Of a DNA stretch of 64,000 nt, positions 59,775 to 64,000 are shown one piece after another. Source of the stretch: an uncultured Eggerthellaceae bacterium (GTDB lineage: Bacteria; Actinomycetota; Coriobacteriia; Coriobacteriales; Eggerthellaceae); contig CANOIM010000001.1 of NCBI GenBank assembly GCA_947566075.1, forward strand, positions 1 to 64,000, in the 5' to 3' direction. The notes under the pieces are model-generated. The model was not told where the DNA came from. It saw nothing but the letters and a program-made list of their open reading frames with translations, and ran no database searches. The position numbers and the translations under genes were made by a program. How positions within the stretch are numbered: position 1 is the stretch's first letter; each line of letters begins with the position of its first letter.

Positions 59775-60359
59775 ATGGTGAAGAACATACTAGTGGCGAA
59801 AGGCGGAGGCCGCCCAAAGGGCAACACTGCCCAGATAGTTTCGAGTTTCGCTGAAGGAGCCTCGTCTGCCGGGCATACGGTTGAGGTCATCGATCTCAAC
59901 AAGCAAGAGGTAAACGGATGCCTCGGCTGCAATGCGTGCCGCTTCGGCAAGCCCTGCATCCAAAAGGACGCCTTCAACGGGATCTCTCCTAAGATCCTGC
60001 AAGCTGATTGCCTGGTTTTCGCGTCCCCTCTCTATTACTGGACGATTTCTTCCAAGCTAAAAGCGTTCATCGAAAGGTTCTATTGTCTTGCCATAGAAGA
60101 CGCCGATCCCCCACTTGGACGCTACGAAAGCTATCCGGTACACGACAGCGCGCTTCTCATGACCGCGGCAGACGACTTCTTCTGGACGTTCAACCAGGCA
60201 GCCTCTTACTACCAGTTCGCTCTCGTGAACTACATCGGCTTTAAAGACCGTGGGATGTATCTTGCAGGAGGCTGTGGCGACACGAACGGAAAACCCTGCA
60301 TCGCGGATACCGACCATCTTGCAGGCGCTTTCACATTCGGAGCGAACTTGTACAAATAG
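59775..60359 (+). CDS. Flavodoxin-fold NAD(P)H-dependent reductase
   Basis: A 194-residue flavoprotein of the NADPH_FMN_red/iron-sulfur-flavoprotein type. GGGRPKGNTAQIVSSF is the FMN loop, GCLGCNACRFGKPCIQKD the cysteine-rich segment and FASPLYYWTISSKLKAF the second flavin loop. Related to the product of 19223-19765. AAGGAGGGC precedes the ATG and a TAATATGCT-type -10 lies upstream. It sits between inverted REP-like elements. Confidence 0.87.
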   Translation: MVKNILVAKGGGRPKGNTAQIVSSFAEGASSAGHTVEVIDLNKQEVNGCLGCNACRFGKPCIQKDAFNGISPKILQADCLVFASPLYYWTISSKLKAFIERFYCLAIEDADPPLGRYESYPVHDSALLMTAADDFFWTFNQAASYYQFALVNYIGFKDRGMYLAGGCGDTNGKPCIADTDHLAGAFTFGANLYK

Positions 60360-60442
60360 CGGTATTGTTTCGCTGTGAAAGACCTCGGCATCCCGTCGAG
60401 GCCGCCGAGCCTCCTCATGGAAGTAGTTGGCGTTGTTGGGCT

Positions 60443-60469
60443 GGAACGCGGAACCGACCCCCGTTCCAC
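60443..60469 (-). repeat. REP-like element (right side of flavodoxin cassette)
   Basis: A 27-nt inverted copy of 59613-59638 with two mismatches. Its core GGGGGTCGGTTCC resembles the GGGGGACGGTCC of the element beside transposase copy 1. Confidence 0.7.
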
Positions 60470-60478
60470 CATTTCAGT

Positions 60479-61171
60479 TTATTGTTGGATGCTCGCGATC
60501 CAATCATCGACAGCTTCCTGTGTAACGCTGCTGGAGAACCGCTCTCCATCCATGAACGTAGCATTCGGTGCTGCGGCCTCAAGCTCGGCGAGGCTGCCTG
60601 AGATGGGACTGCCCCCCGATGTGCAGAACGGGATGATGGTCTTGCCTGCAGTATCCGCTTGCTCAAGGAAGGAGAGGATGATCCGTGGCGCCTTGCCCCA
60701 CCAGATGGGGTATCCCAGATAGATGATGCCAGCGTTGGTGATGTTCGGAACGGGGTTCGCTATCTCGGGGAGGGGAGCGCCGCCTTGCTGCTCTGCGTTG
60801 GCACGGCAGTCGGAGTTGTAATCAAGGTCGTCCGCCGTGTAAGGCACAGCGGGGATGATCTCCTCAAGCGATCCACCGGTAGCTTGAGCGATCTTCTCTG
60901 CAACCGCCTTCGTGTTCCCCGTGCAGGAGAAATAGACTACCGCTGCTCCTCTGCTGCTCGTTGCTGGATCAGCGGCGGCAGTCTTGCTATGCGATGAGGC
61001 ATTCGCATCAGCGGCTGAAGCGTCTGCCGAAGAAGCTGGATCGGGTTCGTTCGCATTGTCGCTTGATGGGCTGCTGCACCCCCAAAGCCCGGGTATTACA
61101 CAGGTAGCGAGCGCTACGCCCCCTAGCTTCAAGAAGCTTCTTCGATTCAAAACGCCTTTTGTCATGGTCAT
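60479..61171 (-). CDS. Tat-exported lipoprotein flavodoxin
   Basis: A 230-residue secreted flavodoxin. The N-terminus has a twin-arginine motif LNRRSFLKLGG, a hydrophobic stretch and a lipobox-like GLWGC, then an Ala/Ser/Asp-rich linker (~45 residues) and a flavodoxin domain (VVYFSCTGNTKAVAEKIAQ; YLGYPIWWGKAPRI; PFCTSGGSPISGSL). It is therefore expected outside the cytoplasmic membrane, folded with FMN before export. It is the second gene after a cytosolic flavodoxin of the same type. Start at ATG 61171 follows GAGGA. Confidence 0.85.
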   Translation of the reverse strand: MTMTKGVLNRRSFLKLGGVALATCVIPGLWGCSSPSSDNANEPDPASSADASAADANASSHSKTAAADPATSSRGAAVVYFSCTGNTKAVAEKIAQATGGSLEEIIPAVPYTADDLDYNSDCRANAEQQGGAPLPEIANPVPNITNAGIIYLGYPIWWGKAPRIILSFLEQADTAGKTIIPFCTSGGSPISGSLAELEAAAPNATFMDGERFSSSVTQEAVDDWIASIQQ

Positions 61172-61190
61172 GTCTTTCATCCTCATCCAA

Positions 61191-61655
61191 CTACACCAAT
61201 ACCGCATCTAAGCTGCTCTGAGACAAGCTGTTGAGCATCCCGCCTGCCTGTACGTTCGCTTCGGGACATATCGCTTGCATGTGCTGGGCCGTTTTGCCTA
61301 GGCCGCTTCCGCCTGATGTTGCGAACGGGACGATGATCTTGCCCGCTAGATCGTACGCTTCCAAGAATGAATCGATGATGCGTGGCTCCACGTACCACCA
61401 CACAGGGAATCCCACATACACGGTAGAGTATTGTGCCATGTTTTCCACATGGCTTGCCATTTCAGGGCGGCATGCATCGTCGTTCATCTCCACCGAGGAG
61501 CGGCTGTTCTTATCATGCCAATCCAGATCGGCACTGCTGTAGGGTATTGCAGGGACTATTTCGAACAGGTCAGCTTTCGCCGCCTTCGCAAGCGCTTCTG
61601 CTGCTCGCTTCGTCGTTCCCGTTGCGCTGAAATAGGCGACCAATGAATCTGCCAT
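61191..61655 (-). CDS. Flavodoxin
   Basis: A 154-residue flavodoxin_4-type protein: LVAYFSATGTTKRAAEALAK, YVGFPVWWYVEPRIIDSFLE and PFATSGGSGLGKTAQHM are the three FMN loops. It is the soluble counterpart of the exported flavodoxin encoded 19 bp downstream. AAAGGAAG precedes the ATG. The promoter has a MerR-like 19-bp spacer. Confidence 0.9.
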   Translation of the reverse strand: MADSLVAYFSATGTTKRAAEALAKAAKADLFEIVPAIPYSSADLDWHDKNSRSSVEMNDDACRPEMASHVENMAQYSTVYVGFPVWWYVEPRIIDSFLEAYDLAGKIIVPFATSGGSGLGKTAQHMQAICPEANVQAGGMLNSLSQSSLDAVLV

Positions 61656-61707
61656 AGGGCTTCCTTTCTATCTGTGCCGCCACCGGCTCTTAGATCCATC
61701 CTGGATC

Positions 61708-61738
61708 ATTATTGACCTGAACCAGAGTTTAAGTTCAA
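61708..61738 (-). promoter_or_regulatory. MerR-type promoter of the flavodoxin pair
   Basis: On the minus strand TTGAAC (61733-61738), a 19-bp spacer and AATAAT (61708-61713). The overlong spacer contains the dyad GAAC...GTTC, the hallmark of MerR-activated promoters. No MerR gene is present in the window. Confidence 0.55.
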
Positions 61739-61824
61739 GAGCAAATCTTAATAAAGAACCATTTTGGGACGTAACAAGGGACGGACGAGTGTTACCCTCG
61801 CCCCCTGTTACCTCCACCGACGCG

Positions 61825-63054
61825 CTACAGAAGGCCCGTGGGGATCACGAGCGTGTCGCCGTCGAGAGCGCTCACCTTCTCGGCGGCGCACACGATCGCG
61901 CCGATGCCACGCGGCACCGACGACCGATCGAGCGCGCCGAACCCGCGGGCCATCCCCTTGTTCGGCGAAGCCGTCTTCTTTATCTCGACGGGATGCAGCT
62001 CCCCGTCCGCCTCGACCACGAGGTCTATCTCCCGACCGTCGTGATCGCGGTAATAGTACAAAGGCGGCTCGATGCCGGCGTTCAGGTAGCCCTTCCATAT
62101 CTCGGACACAACGAAGTTCTCCATAAACGCCCCGCTCATAGCTCCAGCCTCCATCGTCTGGGGGCTCATCCACTTGGTCAGGTAGGCCACGAGGCCGCAG
62201 TCGTGGAAGTAGAGCTTCGGCGCCTTCACCGTCCGCTTCAGCTGGTTATTCGAATAGGGATGCAGGTAGAAGACGACGCCCGACTTCTCCAGGACGGAAA
62301 GCCACGCCTTGGCCTTCTCGGGCCGGATGCCCACGTCTTCGGCGATGGAGGCGACGTTCAGCATCTGGGAGCATCGCGCCGCTGCCGCGCGCATGAAGTC
62401 GGAGAATTGCAGCGCGTCCAGGCCGCCGAGCAGCCGCCGCACGTCGCGCTCGATATAGGTCTGCGTGTAGCTGCCGTAGTACACGGAAAGATCCGTGTAG
62501 CGTCCGGAGTCGACCGCGGGCATTGCGCCGCGATGCATCTCTTCGAAGAGTGCGGTGACCGGCCTCGCCGCGACTTCCCTTTCGCGTTGCTTCCAATAGG
62601 CCAGATCGAAGCTGAAAGGCCGCCCGATGGCGCGGGCGTTCTCCCCTTGGGTCAGAGATGAAAGCGGCAATACTGCCACGCGGCCGGCAAGGGACTCTCC
62701 TGCAAGTTCCATGAGGCGGAACTGCTGGGAGCCGGTCAGCCAAAACGACCCCGCAGGCGCGCCGGCATCAACCATCATCTTGATCTGGGAGAACAGCTCG
62801 GGTGCGTACTGCACTTCGTCGACCAGAACCGGCGGCCTGTGCACCTGGAAGAACATGGCCGGGTCCGTCGAGGCTAGCTGCCGCTCCGTCAAATCATCCA
62901 GGGTGACACGCTCCACGTCGAGGGCCGCCTGCCCTATGACGTGGTTGAGCATGGTCGATTTCCCCACCTGCCGCGGCCCTACGACAAGGACGACGGAGTA
63001 TTCGGAAGCCGTCCTTTCCACCAATGGCTCCATGGCGCGCGGGATGTAATTCAT
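61825..63054 (-). CDS. AAA/DUF4143 ATPase 5 (subgroup B)
   Basis: A 409-residue ATPase related to ATPase 3. Walker A is GPRQVGKST (Lys32), Walker B VLVDEVQYAPELF near 77, then WLTGSQQFRLM. The winged-helix-like stretch is LNVASIAEDVGIRPEKAKAWLSVL. The C-terminus has HDGREIDLVVEADGELHPVEIKK, again matching a PD-(D/E)XK-like core. A 13-bp-arm perfect dyad covers its promoter region 12-44 bp upstream. Function unknown. Confidence 0.88.
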   Translation of the reverse strand: MNYIPRAMEPLVERTASEYSVVLVVGPRQVGKSTMLNHVIGQAALDVERVTLDDLTERQLASTDPAMFFQVHRPPVLVDEVQYAPELFSQIKMMVDAGAPAGSFWLTGSQQFRLMELAGESLAGRVAVLPLSSLTQGENARAIGRPFSFDLAYWKQREREVAARPVTALFEEMHRGAMPAVDSGRYTDLSVYYGSYTQTYIERDVRRLLGGLDALQFSDFMRAAAARCSQMLNVASIAEDVGIRPEKAKAWLSVLEKSGVVFYLHPYSNNQLKRTVKAPKLYFHDCGLVAYLTKWMSPQTMEAGAMSGAFMENFVVSEIWKGYLNAGIEPPLYYYRDHDGREIDLVVEADGELHPVEIKKTASPNKGMARGFGALDRSSVPRGIGAIVCAAEKVSALDGDTLVIPTGLL

Positions 63055-63065
63055 GACTCGCCTTT

Positions 63066-63098
63066 CGGGTAAAATACACTTTTCTTGTATTTTACCCG
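63066..63098. promoter_or_regulatory. Perfect 13-bp-arm dyad before DUF4143 ATPase 5
   Basis: CGGGTAAAATACA (63066-63078) and TGTATTTTACCCG (63086-63098) are exact inverted copies around a 7-nt spacer. On the minus strand the first arm contains TAAAAT, a plausible -10 box. Confidence 0.8.
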
Positions 63099-63129
63099 AT
63101 AACTGGTTTTCGTACAGAGCGTACGGGGA

Positions 63130-63262
63130 CGAAGGAGCGCTGCCAGTGATGTTTTCTCTCTGAACATCGTTTTCGCGATAATGTGGAATCCGATGCCCAT
63201 CAGACGCTGGGTCTGATGGACGGACAGTCCGATTTGCTCAAGCTCCGCGATGGAGGCACCCG
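63130..63262 (-). pseudogene. Possible degraded RAYT C-terminus and REP remnant
   Basis: On the minus strand one frame reads AELEQIGLSVHQTQRLMGIG, which resembles the transposase tail RLKAEGLSVRQIERVTGIG of copy 2. It is followed by CTCCTTCGTCCCCGTACG, reminiscent of the REP core. No complete gene is present between the ATPase and the CPBP gene (63099-63398). Confidence 0.35.
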
Positions 63263-63398
63263 CTGTTTTTTGGCAGCGAAACGATAGCGAACGTGTAGCC
63301 AGTGCCGTCGGGAGACAGCAGGAACATCTGGCAATATTTCTCCACCCTCCGTTGTCTGCTTGTGAAGGCTAACGAATCGCAGGCTGAATAGATGTCAG

Positions 63399-64000
63399 TC
63401 AGTCCACGCTCTTCGATTGGGACATCGCAACGAGCAGGACGGCCGCGATGGCGATGAAGCCGATGCCGCCGAGGATGCCGGTCGGCGCAGGGCCGACGAA
63501 GGGGTTGGCTGCGAGTGCGAACATGGCGGGCGCAGCGGCGCAGCCGTTGAGGGCGCCATGGGCGAGCACGGCTGGCAGGCAGCTTTTCGCACGCAGCGTC
63601 AGCCAGCTGAGGAAGGCGGAAAGCACCACGCAGAAGCAGCACATCGCAAGGACGCCCGTGACGGGCCAGCCGGGATAGCCCAGCCCGTAGTTGTGCCCGA
63701 GCGCGGTGATGGGTGCGTGCCAGAGCCCCCAGACGATGCCGCTTGCCACCACGGCATAGGTGGCGGAATGGCGCTCCATCAGCTTCGGCAGCAGATAGCC
63801 CCGCCAGCCCCATTCCTCGCCGAAGCACGGCACGCAGTTCAACAGCGGCGCGACCAGCACCAAGGCGAGTTGGGCGTAGCCCATGGCCCGAAGCTGCGCG
63901 GCGTCGAAGGCGTCGGCTTGGCCGGTTGCCGCCAGCTGCTCCTGCACCAGGCTCATGAAGCTGGGCATGGCCGGGTCGAAGTCGCCGGGATTCACCAGGA
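63399..64000 (-). CDS. CPBP-family intramembrane metalloprotease (cut by the right edge)
   Basis: The open frame continues past base 64000, so the N-terminus is missing; a GTG at 63995 is probably internal. The ~200 residues present include the CPBP signature GEEWGWRGYLLPKL (EExxxR), GLWHAP and the third motif HGALNG, within hydrophobic helices. Members cleave prenylated or membrane peptides or confer bacteriocin self-immunity; no peptide precursor is visible nearby. Confidence 0.85.
   Translation of the reverse strand, partial: LVNPGDFDPAMPSFMSLVQEQLAATGQADAFDAAQLRAMGYAQLALVLVAPLLNCVPCFGEEWGWRGYLLPKLMERHSATYAVVASGIVWGLWHAPITALGHNYGLGYPGWPVTGVLAMCCFCVVLSAFLSWLTLRAKSCLPAVLAHGALNGCAAAPAMFALAANPFVGPAPTGILGGIGFIAIAAVLLVAMSQSKSVD

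Noticed and set aside
60384..60409. CTCGGC/GCCGAG hairpin as a terminator after the flavodoxin gene
   Set aside because: Only six pairs and no T-run; the REP-like element just downstream is the stronger structure.

Overview
The window looks like chromosome from an anaerobic actinobacterium of the class Coriobacteriia, most likely Eggerthellaceae (Slackia/Eggerthella-like). This is inferred from gene content, not from a marker gene. The pointers are a complete arginine deiminase pathway, menaquinone synthesis (menA), a molybdopterin enzyme with a four-cysteine iron-sulfur partner and a multi-pass membrane LuxR regulator, many flavodoxin-type reductases, LAQTG-anchored surface proteins, and repeated DUF4143 ATPases. 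One tRNA (Pro, UGG) is present. There is no rRNA, CRISPR array, prophage or replication origin.

Left part (1-23 kb). A truncated secreted protein with near-identical 132-residue repeats, then a PucR-like regulator divergent from arcA-arcB-arcC and a YfcC/ArcD-type carrier. dinB follows, then an overlapping block of L,D-transpeptidase, murI and rdgB ending at the tRNA. Next are an LAQTG surface protein, a CynX-type MFS carrier, an AgcS symporter behind a glycine riboswitch, a lipase-like hydrolase, menA, a flavoprotein, a REP-associated transposase, and a divergent TDT carrier/LysR pair with a perfect dyad between them.

Middle (23-42 kb). An 8-kb gene for a Zmp-like cell-surface metallopeptidase is broken by a run of ten G; nine would restore a 2,680-residue protein. 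After it come a rhodanese, a hydroxyacyl-CoA dehydrogenase, a PAP2 phosphatase, an FMN reductase, acetyltransferases, two DUF4143 ATPases, a PIN/RelB-type toxin-antitoxin cassette lying between exact 18-bp direct repeats, XRE and LytTR/DUF3021 membrane-linked regulator modules, and a MarR regulator.

Right part (42-64 kb, visibly richer in G+C). A molybdopterin oxidoreductase module, three more DUF4143 ATPases, a QueG-like protein, a second CynX-type carrier, a REP transposase with both inverted ends, an ABC-2 exporter that shares operators with the distant MarR gene and has an attenuator-like leader, a MATE exporter, a run of nitroreductase and flavodoxin genes under TetR-type and possibly MerR-type control, and a CPBP protease cut by the window edge.

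How it fits together. Arginine catabolism supplies ATP; the Moco/Fe-S enzyme, menaquinone and flavoproteins suggest anaerobic reductive metabolism; surface proteins and exporters face the host or competitors. The least explained signal is the set of five DUF4143 ATPases, each with its own strong promoter-proximal dyad. Other notable signals are the poly-G switch, the toxin-antitoxin insertion footprint, and the MarR/ABC operator pair with its hairpin leader.
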